Positions 52,890 through 62,877 are shown, counted from the stretch's first letter. The stretch is 64,000 bases of DNA from Allomuricauda sp. TY007 (GCF_010468565.1 NZ_WUEG01000004.1:255925-319924), one strand, 5' to 3'. Made by a program: numbers and translations. Notes: generated by a model not told the origin, from the sequence alone.

Positions 52890-54014
52890 TTATTCTACCG
52901 AAGCTGTTTCGCTCAATTCAATATCAGCGTCATCTTCCAAGTTATGTGCTTGCTCCGTTTCATCGATCATAACAGTTTCTTTGAACGTTTTCTGTTCGGC
53001 AAGCCATTTATTGAACTCTTCCTCGGTTTCCACTATAATCTTCATCTGCATGTTATAATGGGATTTTCCGCATATTTTGTTGCACAGCAATACGTAATCG
53101 AACTCCCACGGTTCGTTATTTGGTATCCCTTCTGCTGCTTTTTGTGCCCTAATGGCATTGGTTCTTTTTACCTTGTCCACAACATCTGGGTTTAAACGCA
53201 TTTCTTCTGTTGTAACTGTTGGTGTAAAAGAGAACTGGGTAATCATACCGGGCACACAGTTCATCTGCGCCCTAAAGTGTGGCATATATGCCGAGTGCAG
53301 TACATCTTGTGACCTCATTTTAAAGTTCACTTTTCTTCCTACGGGCAAGTGCAATTCTTTTACAATAATGTCATCTTCTGCGTTGGGGTCGGACTCATCC
53401 AAACCGAGTACATTGGCATTGGCAATATCAATCAAACGAACATTGGCTTCACCAAGAACGTTGTCGTCTCCACCGTATCTAGCAGTCCAGTTAAATTGTT
53501 GTGCGTAAAGTTCCACAATCAACGGATCATCATCTTCGTTGATGTCCATGATATTGGTCCATGTGTACAATCCCCAAAGAATCAAACCAGCCAGTACAAT
53601 TACTGGAATAATGGTCCAAATGAACTCCAATCTGTCATTATCCGCAAAAAAGAGTGCTTTTTTACCCTTTTGTCCCCTGTACTTATATCCAAAATAGTGG
53701 AGCAAAGCTTGGGTTATGGTTTGAACAAAGAATATAATTGCGAAAGAGACCCACATCAATTGGTCATAATCTGCCCCATGTTCGGATGCAGCCTCAGGCA
53801 AAAGCATCTTATAATACTTGGCAAAACTGAAAATAGTTATTCCGTAAATAAAAATCAGGAAGGCGAATAATAGGTAGCCGTTATTTTTATTATCGGAATC
53901 GTTCGCAATCTCATCGTGCTCTGTTTTTGTTTGCGATAATTCAAAAATTTTGGTCATCTGCCAAATTGCAATCGCAACCAGTACTAAAACAGTTAATGTT
54001 AATAATGCAGTCAT
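52890..54014 (-). CDS. ctaC: Cytochrome c oxidase subunit II
   Basis: A 374-residue CuA subunit. It has three predicted membrane helices (about 1-20, 47-66, 87-106), one more than most CoxII, then the cupredoxin domain. The CuA site is intact: CNKICGKSHYNM supplies Cys, Cys, His and Met ligands and HSAYMPHFRAQMN the upstream His. There is no cytochrome c fusion, so electrons must come from ActE/ActA or another cytochrome. The C terminus is an acidic tail (EQAHNLEDDADIELSE). Encoded between ActF and CoxI. Confidence 0.95.
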   Translation of the reverse strand: MTALLTLTVLVLVAIAIWQMTKIFELSQTKTEHDEIANDSDNKNNGYLLFAFLIFIYGITIFSFAKYYKMLLPEAASEHGADYDQLMWVSFAIIFFVQTITQALLHYFGYKYRGQKGKKALFFADNDRLEFIWTIIPVIVLAGLILWGLYTWTNIMDINEDDDPLIVELYAQQFNWTARYGGDDNVLGEANVRLIDIANANVLGLDESDPNAEDDIIVKELHLPVGRKVNFKMRSQDVLHSAYMPHFRAQMNCVPGMITQFSFTPTVTTEEMRLNPDVVDKVKRTNAIRAQKAAEGIPNNEPWEFDYVLLCNKICGKSHYNMQMKIIVETEEEFNKWLAEQKTFKETVMIDETEQAHNLEDDADIELSETASVE

Positions 54015-54047
54015 CGTATATCTATCTAAGACTTAAATCGTATTGTA

Positions 54048-55367
54048 TTAATAATGAAAATGTCTACTCTCCTCAATAAATGGGTTTCGTTTGGGCTGTA
54101 ATGGTGCCTTTGTCAAAGCAGTAAACACCCAGTAAACGAACAAACCTCCGAAGAACAAAATACCACCAATCTCTGGCAATCCAATAGACCATTGGTCACC
54201 AACCGTTGCAGGCATTATCATATTAAATATATCCAAATAGTGGCCAAATAGAACCACAATACCTGTCATGATCACAAACCAGTTGATACGCTTATAATCA
54301 CTGTTCATAAGCACCAATAACGGGAACACAAAGTTCAAGACCAACATTCCGAAGAATGGCAATTTATAATCTTGGAACCTCGCCACATAATAGGTAACTT
54401 CTTCTGGAATGTTCGCGTACCAAATCAACATGAATTGTGCAAACCACAAATACGTCCAGAAAATACTGATACCGAACATAAACTTGGCCAAATCGTGAAT
54501 ATGGCTATCATTTACATCTTCCAGATATCCTTTTGATTTAAGGTAAACGGTTACCATAGCGATAACAGTGATACCAGAAACGAACATACTTGCAAATACG
54601 TACCATCCGAACAATGTACTGAACCAGTGTGGATCAACACTCATAATCCAGTCCCAAGACATCATGGACTCGGTTACAAGGTAAAATACCAAGAAACCTG
54701 CTGACCATCTAAAGTTTTTTACAAAGTTGGTGTTGTCATCTGATTCATCTTGCGCCAAGGACAATTTTCTTGAATATTGACGGTAAAAAATCCACCCACC
54801 CAAGAATATTGCAGCTCTTATCAAAAAGAAGGTTGGGTTCAAATATCCCGCTTTACCTTGCAGCAATTCATCATGGGCCACAACCTCGGGATCCATCCAC
54901 ACGAACATATGATTCATATGCATTGCGGAAAGTAACAAAATCACAAAAACAATGATCCCGCCCGGAACCAAATAAGCGGTAATACCCTCCATGACCCTAA
55001 AGAGCAATGGGGACCAACCTGCTTGTGCGGCGCGCTGTATGGCATAGAATGCCAAAACGCCCAATGATATCATAAAGAAAAAGAAGGCAGCTACATAAAG
55101 TGCGGACCACGGCCTGTTTTTCAACTGGCTCAACAAATGCTCATCGTGGGAAGCATCGTGTTCCTCACCATGAGAAGCCTCTGCTCCATGGCTTTCGGCG
55201 GCCGCTTCTGCATGTCCTCCCCCATGACCATCATCATGTACTGCTACCATGGCCTTGGCTTCTTCCACGGTTGATGGGGCAGACATAAAACCAATTACAA
55301 GGAAAATGAATCCTAGCCCCATGGCGATGAAAGATCCTATTCTAAGTTTGTTTGAAAAGGTATACAT
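54048..55367 (-). CDS. actF: Alternative complex III subunit ActF, quinol:cytochrome c oxidoreductase membrane protein
   Basis: A 439-residue membrane protein of the ActF/ActC family, about ten helices. It is one of the two large membrane subunits of alternative complex III, homologous to NrfD/PsrC. The loop at about residues 40-80 is rich in His and Asp (MVAVHDDGHGGGHAEA to EEHDASHDEHLL), unlike the rest. Family sequence such as WFAQFMLIWYANIPEEVTYYV and HYLDIFNMIMPATVG is clear. It follows ActE and is 33 bases before CoxII, continuing the operon. Confidence 0.93.
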   Translation of the reverse strand: MYTFSNKLRIGSFIAMGLGFIFLVIGFMSAPSTVEEAKAMVAVHDDGHGGGHAEAAAESHGAEASHGEEHDASHDEHLLSQLKNRPWSALYVAAFFFFMISLGVLAFYAIQRAAQAGWSPLLFRVMEGITAYLVPGGIIVFVILLLSAMHMNHMFVWMDPEVVAHDELLQGKAGYLNPTFFLIRAAIFLGGWIFYRQYSRKLSLAQDESDDNTNFVKNFRWSAGFLVFYLVTESMMSWDWIMSVDPHWFSTLFGWYVFASMFVSGITVIAMVTVYLKSKGYLEDVNDSHIHDLAKFMFGISIFWTYLWFAQFMLIWYANIPEEVTYYVARFQDYKLPFFGMLVLNFVFPLLVLMNSDYKRINWFVIMTGIVVLFGHYLDIFNMIMPATVGDQWSIGLPEIGGILFFGGLFVYWVFTALTKAPLQPKRNPFIEESRHFHY

Positions 55368-55384
55368 AGTTTCTTCTTATCCTA

Positions 55385-55954
55385 TTATTTTGTTAGGTCT
55401 TCCTTTAACTTCATTACATATTCGGACACTTGCCACATCTCTTCCTCACTGGCAAACTGAGAGGCGTATGAGCCCATGGAGTTCAATCCATAATAGATAG
55501 TGTGGTATGTGGTTCCTACCGTAATATTTCTGGCTGGATCATCGTAGCTGGGAACACCCAATATTTTTTCTCTTTTCACAAGATTTCCCTGTCCAGCTCC
55601 TTTTGGTCCATGACAAACAGCGCAGTAAATTGCATAGAGTTCTGCACCTTTTGCCAAGTTCTCTTCTTGTTTTAACGAATCCAAAGGGCTTGTATTCAAT
55701 CTTGCTAGCTCTTTACCTTCCGGAGTGTTTTCAAACTCATAGGGCATGTATCCTCTGGAGATGGTACCTTCTGGTGGCAAAAGGGCCTCTGTCCCATCGG
55801 GGAACAACCCATTATCCACACCTTGATAGGTCTCATATCCTACAGGTTCGTACATGTTTGGCATGAATTGGTAGTTTGGACTGCTCTTGTCCGCACAAGA
55901 GGCCGCGAACATCACCAAGACCAAAGCAACACTTATTTTACCTAATTGCTTCAT
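55385..55954 (-). CDS. actE: Alternative complex III monohaem cytochrome subunit ActE
   Basis: A 189-residue lipoprotein cytochrome. The signal peptide ends in a lipobox with the Cys at 20 (AASCADK). One class I haem site reads YCAVCHGPKGAGQG at about residues 113-120, followed by the distal Met region MGSYASQFASEEEMW. It carries electrons from the pentahaem subunit to the oxidase. It sits between ActD (upstream) and ActF (downstream, 17 bases). Confidence 0.93.
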   Translation of the reverse strand: MKQLGKISVALVLVMFAASCADKSSPNYQFMPNMYEPVGYETYQGVDNGLFPDGTEALLPPEGTISRGYMPYEFENTPEGKELARLNTSPLDSLKQEENLAKGAELYAIYCAVCHGPKGAGQGNLVKREKILGVPSYDDPARNITVGTTYHTIYYGLNSMGSYASQFASEEEMWQVSEYVMKLKEDLTK

Positions 55955-55958
55955 ATTA

Positions 55959-56486
55959 TTAAGACTCCTTTTCTGTAACTTTTACTTCTACCGCTCCTGT
56001 TTCCCACAACAAATCGGCAAGTTCATTTTCGTTATCGTGCAACCCTATTTCCATTAAAAAGTGGTCGTCGGTTGTACGTTTATCGGGGTTTTCTGCTTTT
56101 TTGAACGGCCACATTCTACTTCTAAGGTAAAAGGTGATCACCATCAAGTGAGCTGCAAAAAACACCGTAAGCTCGAACATGATAGGAACAAAGGCCGGCA
56201 TGTTTTCCAAATAACTAAAGCTTGGCTTACCACCAATATCCTGCGGCCAATCCTCGATCATGATATAGTTCATCATAACTACGGCAACCGTCAACCCCAA
56301 ACATCCGTAGAGGAAAGAGGTAATAGCTATTCGTGTATCCGCCAACCCCATGGCCTTATCCAAACCGTGAACGGGGAACGGAGTGTACACTTCTTCAATA
56401 TGATGATGCTCTGCCCTAACCTTTTTTACGGCATGCATCAACACATCGTCATCGTTGTAAAGTGCCTGTATAACTTTTGACGCCAT
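55959..56486 (-). CDS. actD: Alternative complex III subunit ActD (DUF3341)
   Basis: A 175-residue protein with two central membrane helices (about 55-77 and 93-115), of family DUF3341, which is the ActD subunit. Sequence KVRAEHHHIEEVYTPFPVHGLDKAMGL before the helices and the acidic DRTTDDHFLMEI after them are the usual surroundings. It stabilises the membrane part of the complex. It lies two bases after ActC and four before ActE. Confidence 0.92.
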   Translation of the reverse strand: MASKVIQALYNDDDVLMHAVKKVRAEHHHIEEVYTPFPVHGLDKAMGLADTRIAITSFLYGCLGLTVAVVMMNYIMIEDWPQDIGGKPSFSYLENMPAFVPIMFELTVFFAAHLMVITFYLRSRMWPFKKAENPDKRTTDDHFLMEIGLHDNENELADLLWETGAVEVKVTEKES

Positions 56487-56488
56487 AA

Positions 56489-58240
56489 TTATTTTTTATC
56501 GTTTAACAACTTTGCCTGACCAGCCCAATCATCGCGTTGTGCGCGCCCTGGGAATCTTCCAGTAATCGAGTCTAGCAAATCATACTCCTTTTCAGTCATT
56601 CTAGCGACCTGGGCATAGGTGAATATGCCAATTTCGTTTAAGGTACGCTCCATCTCCGGACCTACACCTTTTATCTTTTTCAAATCGTCGGGGGTTTCTG
56701 TTGCCGAATCAAAAGTTCCGATAGCGCTCAACAATTCAGAAACTCCTACTTTATCGCCAACTGTTGGTTTGGGCTCGCCCATCAAAACATCATCGGTAAT
56801 AGGCTCATCGTAGCTGACTACCTTGTTAACACCTTGTGGCATTTGATACAGAGGCTTTCCTGCATCCCTTAGCTTTTTGTATTTCTCTCCTGATGATTTC
56901 AAGATTGATTTTACCTCTGCCTGTGCAATTACGGGGAATGTTCTGGAATATAATAGGAACAGTACAAAGAAGAATCCGATGGTTCCTACAAAGATTCCGA
57001 TATCCACAAATGTTGGGGAGAACATGGTCCATGAAGATGGTAGGTAATCCCTATGCAAAGAGGTGACAATGATTACGAAACGCTCGAACCACATCCCTAT
57101 GTTTACCACAATAGAGATAAAGAAGGAGAACATGATGCTGGTACGCAATTTTTTGAACCACATAAACTGCGGAGAGAACACGTTACAGGTCATCATGGAC
57201 CAGTAAGCCCACCAGTAAGGTCCGGTAGCCCTGTTCAAGAAGGCGTACTGTTCGTACTCCACACCAGAGTACCACGCTATGAACAGCTCAGTGATGTAGG
57301 CACATCCTACAATGGAACCTGTAATCATGATTACGATGTTCATCAATTCGATATGCTGTACGGTAATATAGGCTTCAAGGCTGCACACTTTTCGCATAAT
57401 GATCAAAAGTGTGTTCACCATGGCAAACCCAGAGAAAATCGCACCGGCAACAAAGTACGGTGGGAAAATGGTGGTGTGCCATCCTGGAATTACCGAAGTA
57501 GCAAAGTCAAACGATACGATGGTGTGTACAGAAAGTACAAGTGGTGTTGCCAAACCGGCCAATACCAAGGAGACTTCCTCGAAACGTTGCCAGTCTTTAG
57601 CTCTACCTGTCCAACCAAAGCTCAACAAGCTGTATATTTTCTTTTGAAATGGTTTTACCGCCCTGTCACGGATCATGGCAAAGTCAGGCAAAAGACCTGT
57701 CCACCAGAACACCAATGACACAGAAAGGTAGGTCGAAATCGCAAATACGTCCCAAAGCAATGGCGAGTTAAAGTTCACCCACAAGGAACCAAATTGGTTA
57801 GGGATTGGAAGTACCCAGTAACCCAACCATGGACGCCCCATGTGGATAATCGGGAACAAACCTGCCTGAACAACCGAGAAAATGGTCATCGCCTCTGCAG
57901 AACGGTTGATCGCCATTCTCCATTTTTGACGGAAAAGCAAGAGTACAGCTGAAATAAGTGTACCTGCGTGACCAATACCTACCCACCATACAAAGTTGGT
58001 AATATCCCAGGCCCAGTTAACGGTTCGGTTAAGTCCCCAAACCCCAATACCCGTGGAAACGGTATAAATGATACATCCTAGACCCCAGAGGAATGCCACT
58101 AATGCGATGGAAAATACTATCCACCATTGTTTATTGGCCTTTCCCTCAACCGGACGGGCAATGTCCACTGTTACATCGTGGTATCCTTTGTCTCCGACCA
58201 CTAAGGGCTTTCGAATAGGTGCTTCGTAATGCGACGCCAT
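56489..58240 (-). CDS. actC: Alternative complex III subunit ActC with C-terminal helix-hairpin-helix tail
   Basis: A 583-residue protein. The first about 465 residues are a ten-helix NrfD/PsrC-type quinol-binding subunit (WAWDITNFVWWVGIGHAGTLIS, SLHRDYLPSSW). The last about 117 residues are soluble and include LKKIKGVGPEMERTLNEIGIFTYAQVARM (about 520-548), a helix-hairpin-helix of the kind used for DNA or protein contacts, followed by a DWAGQAKLLNDKK end. Typical ActC proteins are near 460-480 residues, so this is an extension. Whether it touches nucleic acid or another respiratory protein is unknown. Operon position: after ActB, before ActD. Confidence 0.92.
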   Translation of the reverse strand: MASHYEAPIRKPLVVGDKGYHDVTVDIARPVEGKANKQWWIVFSIALVAFLWGLGCIIYTVSTGIGVWGLNRTVNWAWDITNFVWWVGIGHAGTLISAVLLLFRQKWRMAINRSAEAMTIFSVVQAGLFPIIHMGRPWLGYWVLPIPNQFGSLWVNFNSPLLWDVFAISTYLSVSLVFWWTGLLPDFAMIRDRAVKPFQKKIYSLLSFGWTGRAKDWQRFEEVSLVLAGLATPLVLSVHTIVSFDFATSVIPGWHTTIFPPYFVAGAIFSGFAMVNTLLIIMRKVCSLEAYITVQHIELMNIVIMITGSIVGCAYITELFIAWYSGVEYEQYAFLNRATGPYWWAYWSMMTCNVFSPQFMWFKKLRTSIMFSFFISIVVNIGMWFERFVIIVTSLHRDYLPSSWTMFSPTFVDIGIFVGTIGFFFVLFLLYSRTFPVIAQAEVKSILKSSGEKYKKLRDAGKPLYQMPQGVNKVVSYDEPITDDVLMGEPKPTVGDKVGVSELLSAIGTFDSATETPDDLKKIKGVGPEMERTLNEIGIFTYAQVARMTEKEYDLLDSITGRFPGRAQRDDWAGQAKLLNDKK

Positions 58241-58270
58241 AATTTATCTTCTAGTTACTTCTTTTATTGA

Positions 58271-61200
58271 TTAAGCCTCGTTGGTGTTTCTAACTTTTAC
58301 ATGGTAGAACACGTTTGGTTTTGTTCCCACGTGCTCCAATAAGTGGTACATTCTGTCATCATTTTTCAACTCCGCAACCTTACTGTCGTGGTCGTTGATA
58401 TCCCCAAATACCATTGCTCCACTGCTACATGCTGCAGAACAAGCTGTTTGGAACTCGCCATCCTTGACCACTCTTCCATCCCTCTTCGCATCCAAAATGG
58501 TTTTTTGGGTCATTTGGATACACATGGAGCATTTTTCCATTACACCTCTTGAACGTACGTTAACATCTGGGTTGATTACCATTTTACCCAAATCGTTGTT
58601 CATGTTAAAGTCGAACTCGTCGTTGTTGCTGTACAAGAACCAGTTGAACCTACGAACTTTATACGGACAGTTGTTGGCACAATATCTTGTACCCACACAA
58701 CGGTTATATGCCATATGGTTTTGACCTTGTCTACCGTGAGATGTTGCCGCAACCGGACAAACAGTTTCACAAGGAGCGTGGTTACAGTGTTGACACATTA
58801 CAGGCTGGAAGGCAACTTGTGGATTGGCAGATGGATCTTCCATCTCCCTGAATCCTCCAAGGGAACCTTTATCTCCCCAAAGGCCATCCATGCTTTCCTT
58901 CTTCTCATTATCCTCTTCAAAGGTTTCTTCAGAAGAATAATATCTATCGATTCGCAACCAGTGCATATCTCTGGAACGACGCATTTCAGCTTTACCAACA
59001 ACAGGAACGTTGTTCTCTGCATGACATGCTATAACACAAGCACCACATCCGGTACATGCATTTAAGTCGATGGACAAATTAAAGTGATGCCCAATGCTTC
59101 TATCAAATTCATCCCATAGATCCGCATCTGGCGAAGTCACAGGAATTTCCTGATGGTTCAACGAAACGTGAGGCATTGGGTTCCACTCTTCGTGGTCTTT
59201 GGTATTGAAGATTTCCAAGGTAGTTTCCTTGATGATATCTCCTCTACCCATCAATGTCTTATGTGATTGGATACAAGCAAACTCATGCTCACCTCCAGTT
59301 TTCTCAACGGTTACAGATTGCACATCGGAGAAGTTACTATACAAAGTATAAGCATTAACTCCTGTTGCCATCTCTTCCTGCATACCGGCCTTCTTACCAT
59401 AACCGTAAGACAGACCAACAGTACCTATCGCTTGACCTGGTTGAATGATGACCGGGACATTTTCCAGTACTTTACCATCTACGGTCAATTTTACATAGCT
59501 ACCGTTAACACCCCCATCGGCTTCGATAGTATTTTCAAGCCCCCAAGACTCAGCATCAGCTTTGGAAACCGTTACATAATTATCCCAAGACACCCTAGAA
59601 ATAGGATCGGGGAACTCTTGCAACCAAGGGTTGTTGGCCTGACGGCCGTCACCCATCCCAACTTTGGAATAGAGCACCAACTCGGTACCCGGGCTTGTTG
59701 AATTTACCAAAGAACGGATTGCCGAGGCAATCGGAACTATTTCGGGCTGTTCTTCTTCCGATTCAGCAGTAGTTGTTGGCTCGGTATCTTCAATAGCCAC
59801 CGCAGGTGCAGCGAACACACCATCTTGCAATGCTTGATTCCAAGATCCACCCTGAAGCACATCTGTACTCCAAGTTTCCTTGATGTATTCGTAGTATGTC
59901 TTCTCGATACCCATCCATGTCAAAAGTGCTGTTTGAAACTGTTTTGTATCAAACAACTCGCGAATGGCAGGTTGCATCAAGCTGTATTCTCCTTTTTTGA
60001 ACTGGGCATCACCCCAAGACTCTAAATAATGGGATGCGGCAGCGACATAACTGGACGCTTGTGCGGTTTCATCGTTGGTATAAGCAAAATCAACCGACAG
60101 ATCCACTTGCTCAAGCCCAGAAAGGAACTCTTCAGCATTTGGCAATGTATACGCCGGGTTAACCCCATCCATAATTAATGCCCCAACACGTCCTGCGTTC
60201 ATATCAGCAACCAATTTGGCCACTTTTGCAGCATCACCTTGACGTACATATTTTGGTTTTTCAGGATCAAAAGCTTCGCTAGCCAACAATTTGTTGATGG
60301 CCAACACAACTGTCTGTGCATTTTCGTCGTTCAAACCACTTACCACAACCGCTTTACGGCCAGCTTTTTTAATTTCGGCCGCAACCTTGTCAACAGCTTC
60401 GTCTACATCAGAAGTTCCACCTCCAACACTACTGCCATTCAACTTGCCGTACAATTTGGCAAGGGCAATTTTTTGTTGCGTAGGCGTCATTGGGTATCTC
60501 TTGTCGGCATTGGCTCCAGTCAAAGACATATTGGACTCCAATTGCACGTGTCTGGACATTTTTCCATTTTTGGGAACACGTCCTTTGGCGTAACCAGAGT
60601 CGTAACCCCCACCTTGCCAATCACCAAGAAAATCCGCTCCGAAAGAAACAATCAATCCTGCTTTCTCAAAATCATAATCAGCCAAGGCACGCTCACCGTA
60701 AGCTTTTTGGTATGCATTCAATGCAGCATCTTCAGAAATGGCATCGTAAACCACATGGTTCACATTTTCTCCGTAAGCTGCCTTAAACTCAGATATTAAT
60801 TTTGTAGTTGAGGGGCTGGCATAAGTTTGCGTCAACAAAACCACTTGCTTATTGGAACCTTTCAAGGCATTCAACTTCGCCTTAACAGTAGCATCCAACA
60901 CCTTCCATTCCACGGGCTCACCATTGGCCATCGGCCCCTGAACCCTTTTGCTATCGTACAAGGTTAAAACAGAAGCCTGCACTCTTGCATTGGCACCTCC
61001 GTTAACCTTGGCATCGGTATTGTTTTCAATTTTGATGGGCCTACCTTCTCGGGTCTTCACCAAGATGCTGGCAAAATCAAAACCGTCCGCAATGGTGGTG
61101 GCATAGTAATTGGCCACACCGGGAACAATACTGTCCGGCTGTACCACATAAGGAATGGATTTATGAACAGGGCCCTCACAAGCCGCAACTGTAGCTGCTG

Positions 61201-61390
61201 CCGTACTGAAACCTACATATTTCAAGAAATCCCTACGGGATGTGTTGGAGGAAGACAGGTTTTCCTTGTCGCCCAAAAATTCATCAACGGGAATCTCTTC
61301 GGTAAACTCGTTGTTTTTTAGCGCCTCAACAATGGAATCGTTCGGATTCAACTCCGCTTCACTTTTCCAATATTTTTTGTTTGATGCCAT
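58271..61390 (-). CDS. actB: Alternative complex III subunit ActB, Tat-targeted Fe-S protein
   Basis: A 1,039-residue periplasmic-facing protein. A Tat-type signal sits internally at about 51-71 (SRRDFLKYVG, Arg52-Arg53, Cys71 at TVAAC), after a long N-terminal stretch, which is usual for ActB. The N-terminal half (about 100-720) is molybdopterin-oxidoreductase-like but without a recognisable cofactor cysteine; the C-terminal part carries four ferredoxin-type cluster motifs (CTGCGACVIAC, CQHCNHAPCETVCP, CVGTRYCANNCP, CSMCIQ...CSAACSS), giving three 4Fe-4S and one 3Fe-4S cluster in known complexes. It conducts electrons from quinol to ActA. Start ATG 61390. Confidence 0.94.
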   Translation of the reverse strand: MASNKKYWKSEAELNPNDSIVEALKNNEFTEEIPVDEFLGDKENLSSSNTSRRDFLKYVGFSTAAATVAACEGPVHKSIPYVVQPDSIVPGVANYYATTIADGFDFASILVKTREGRPIKIENNTDAKVNGGANARVQASVLTLYDSKRVQGPMANGEPVEWKVLDATVKAKLNALKGSNKQVVLLTQTYASPSTTKLISEFKAAYGENVNHVVYDAISEDAALNAYQKAYGERALADYDFEKAGLIVSFGADFLGDWQGGGYDSGYAKGRVPKNGKMSRHVQLESNMSLTGANADKRYPMTPTQQKIALAKLYGKLNGSSVGGGTSDVDEAVDKVAAEIKKAGRKAVVVSGLNDENAQTVVLAINKLLASEAFDPEKPKYVRQGDAAKVAKLVADMNAGRVGALIMDGVNPAYTLPNAEEFLSGLEQVDLSVDFAYTNDETAQASSYVAAASHYLESWGDAQFKKGEYSLMQPAIRELFDTKQFQTALLTWMGIEKTYYEYIKETWSTDVLQGGSWNQALQDGVFAAPAVAIEDTEPTTTAESEEEQPEIVPIASAIRSLVNSTSPGTELVLYSKVGMGDGRQANNPWLQEFPDPISRVSWDNYVTVSKADAESWGLENTIEADGGVNGSYVKLTVDGKVLENVPVIIQPGQAIGTVGLSYGYGKKAGMQEEMATGVNAYTLYSNFSDVQSVTVEKTGGEHEFACIQSHKTLMGRGDIIKETTLEIFNTKDHEEWNPMPHVSLNHQEIPVTSPDADLWDEFDRSIGHHFNLSIDLNACTGCGACVIACHAENNVPVVGKAEMRRSRDMHWLRIDRYYSSEETFEEDNEKKESMDGLWGDKGSLGGFREMEDPSANPQVAFQPVMCQHCNHAPCETVCPVAATSHGRQGQNHMAYNRCVGTRYCANNCPYKVRRFNWFLYSNNDEFDFNMNNDLGKMVINPDVNVRSRGVMEKCSMCIQMTQKTILDAKRDGRVVKDGEFQTACSAACSSGAMVFGDINDHDSKVAELKNDDRMYHLLEHVGTKPNVFYHVKVRNTNEA

Positions 61391-61422
61391 ACGATATATC
61401 TGAGATTATCTTCTTTTAATTC

Positions 61423-62790
61423 TTAATAGTGACACTTTCCACATTCAAGACCACCCATCATGGCAGCGGTCAATTTCTCTACCCCATACTTCTTGGACAA
61501 CTCCTCGTGAATTGCTTCGTAGTACGCATTGCCCTGAACCTTGACATTGGTCTCGCGGTGACAATTGATACACCACCCCATGGTTAACGGAGCAAACTGC
61601 TCCACGATTTCCATTTCCTCGACCGGGCCGTGACAAGTCTGACATTCAACACCAGCAACAGAAACGTGCTGGGAGTGATTGAAGTAGGCAAAATCGGGCA
61701 ATTGGTGAATCCTTACCCACTCTACTGGCTGTGTCTCACCCGTGTAGCTTTGGTTTTCTTCATCCCAACCTACTGCCTTATATAATTTTTTGATCTCTCC
61801 AGTATAAAACTCATTGGTATGGCCCGCCGCCAAATCCTCTGCAGATGGACCTTCCGGGTTACCTGTGTATTCATATATGGATTTGTGACAGTTCATACAG
61901 ACATTCAAAGATGGAATCCCTGAAGTTTTTGACACCCTAGCAGAAGAGTGACAGTATTTACAGTCAATATTATTATCACCAGCGTGGATTTTGTGCGAAA
62001 AATGGATTGGCTGCACAGGGGCATAACCTTGATCCACACCAATTTGCATCATCCAACCATAGGCGAAATAAGCACTGGCCAATAGCAAGAACACCACACT
62101 TACCAAAACCAAGAACTGGTTTTGAACAAATGCTTTCCAAAGAGGCAAACGCTTTTCTTTTTCCTTTTCAAGAACAACTCCATTGGCTTCGGCGATTCTT
62201 CTCAAGGTCTTGTTCACCAAGACCAACATGATCACCAAAAGACCAAATACCAAAGCCAAGGCCCCAAGAATCATCTCATTGGATATTCCCGAACTTGAAC
62301 CAGTTGCTTCCCCTCCAGCCGTTGTTGCAGTTGCAGTAGGTGCGGGTGTAGATGGAGGTGCGGCCGTGTAGGCCAAAATATCGTCAATATCCTCGTTCGA
62401 CAACGTTGGGAATGGCGTCATTGCCGCCTGATTGTACTCTGCGTAAATCTTGTTTCCATAAGCGTCGCCGGAAGATATAACAGCAGGACTGTTTTTTATC
62501 CACTCATAAATCCATTCTTTATCCAACCCCTCATCTTCCATCAACCTTGTTTCCACATTGGCCAATGCAGGACCGGTCATTTTCCTGTCCAAGGAGTGAC
62601 ATGCAGCACAGTTCTGGTTGAACAACTGCTTCCCCTTTACCGGGTCGCCCTCAACGGCATCGGCAGTTTGTTCCGCTGCAGCATCCGTAGCGACCTCAGC
62701 CTCTTCCTGTGCATAAAAAGATGATGAGAACAGTAGGAAAGTTAAACCTAAAACTTTAGAAAATAGATGGCGGTATAAAACCTTTTTCAT
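61423..62790 (-). CDS. actA: Alternative complex III multihaem cytochrome subunit ActA with an extra N-terminal monohaem domain
   Basis: A 455-residue cytochrome. Six CxxCH motifs are present: Cys61, 277, 298, 383, 407 and 450. The first (CAACH) is in an N-terminal class I monohaem domain after a signal peptide (SSSFYAQ) and is followed by two membrane helices (about 172-195 and 222-246); the other five form the classical pentahaem ActA. The monohaem fusion is a recurring feature in flavobacteria. It takes electrons from ActB and passes them to ActE or the oxidase. First gene of the operon. Confidence 0.94.
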   Translation of the reverse strand: MKKVLYRHLFSKVLGLTFLLFSSSFYAQEEAEVATDAAAEQTADAVEGDPVKGKQLFNQNCAACHSLDRKMTGPALANVETRLMEDEGLDKEWIYEWIKNSPAVISSGDAYGNKIYAEYNQAAMTPFPTLSNEDIDDILAYTAAPPSTPAPTATATTAGGEATGSSSGISNEMILGALALVFGLLVIMLVLVNKTLRRIAEANGVVLEKEKEKRLPLWKAFVQNQFLVLVSVVFLLLASAYFAYGWMMQIGVDQGYAPVQPIHFSHKIHAGDNNIDCKYCHSSARVSKTSGIPSLNVCMNCHKSIYEYTGNPEGPSAEDLAAGHTNEFYTGEIKKLYKAVGWDEENQSYTGETQPVEWVRIHQLPDFAYFNHSQHVSVAGVECQTCHGPVEEMEIVEQFAPLTMGWCINCHRETNVKVQGNAYYEAIHEELSKKYGVEKLTAAMMGGLECGKCHY

Positions 62791-62877
62791 ATTCGTGAAA
62801 TTTCTATCGAAATCTTTGGCATGATTCTTTCTACTGAGTTTGAGAGCAATAGCTTTTTACCCTGCCAAGAATGGCAA

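Noticed and set aside
58271..61390. ActB as a true molybdopterin oxidoreductase
   Set aside because: The gene order act-cox and the multi-cluster C-terminal half fit alternative complex III; known ActB proteins have the molybdoenzyme fold but no molybdenum cofactor.
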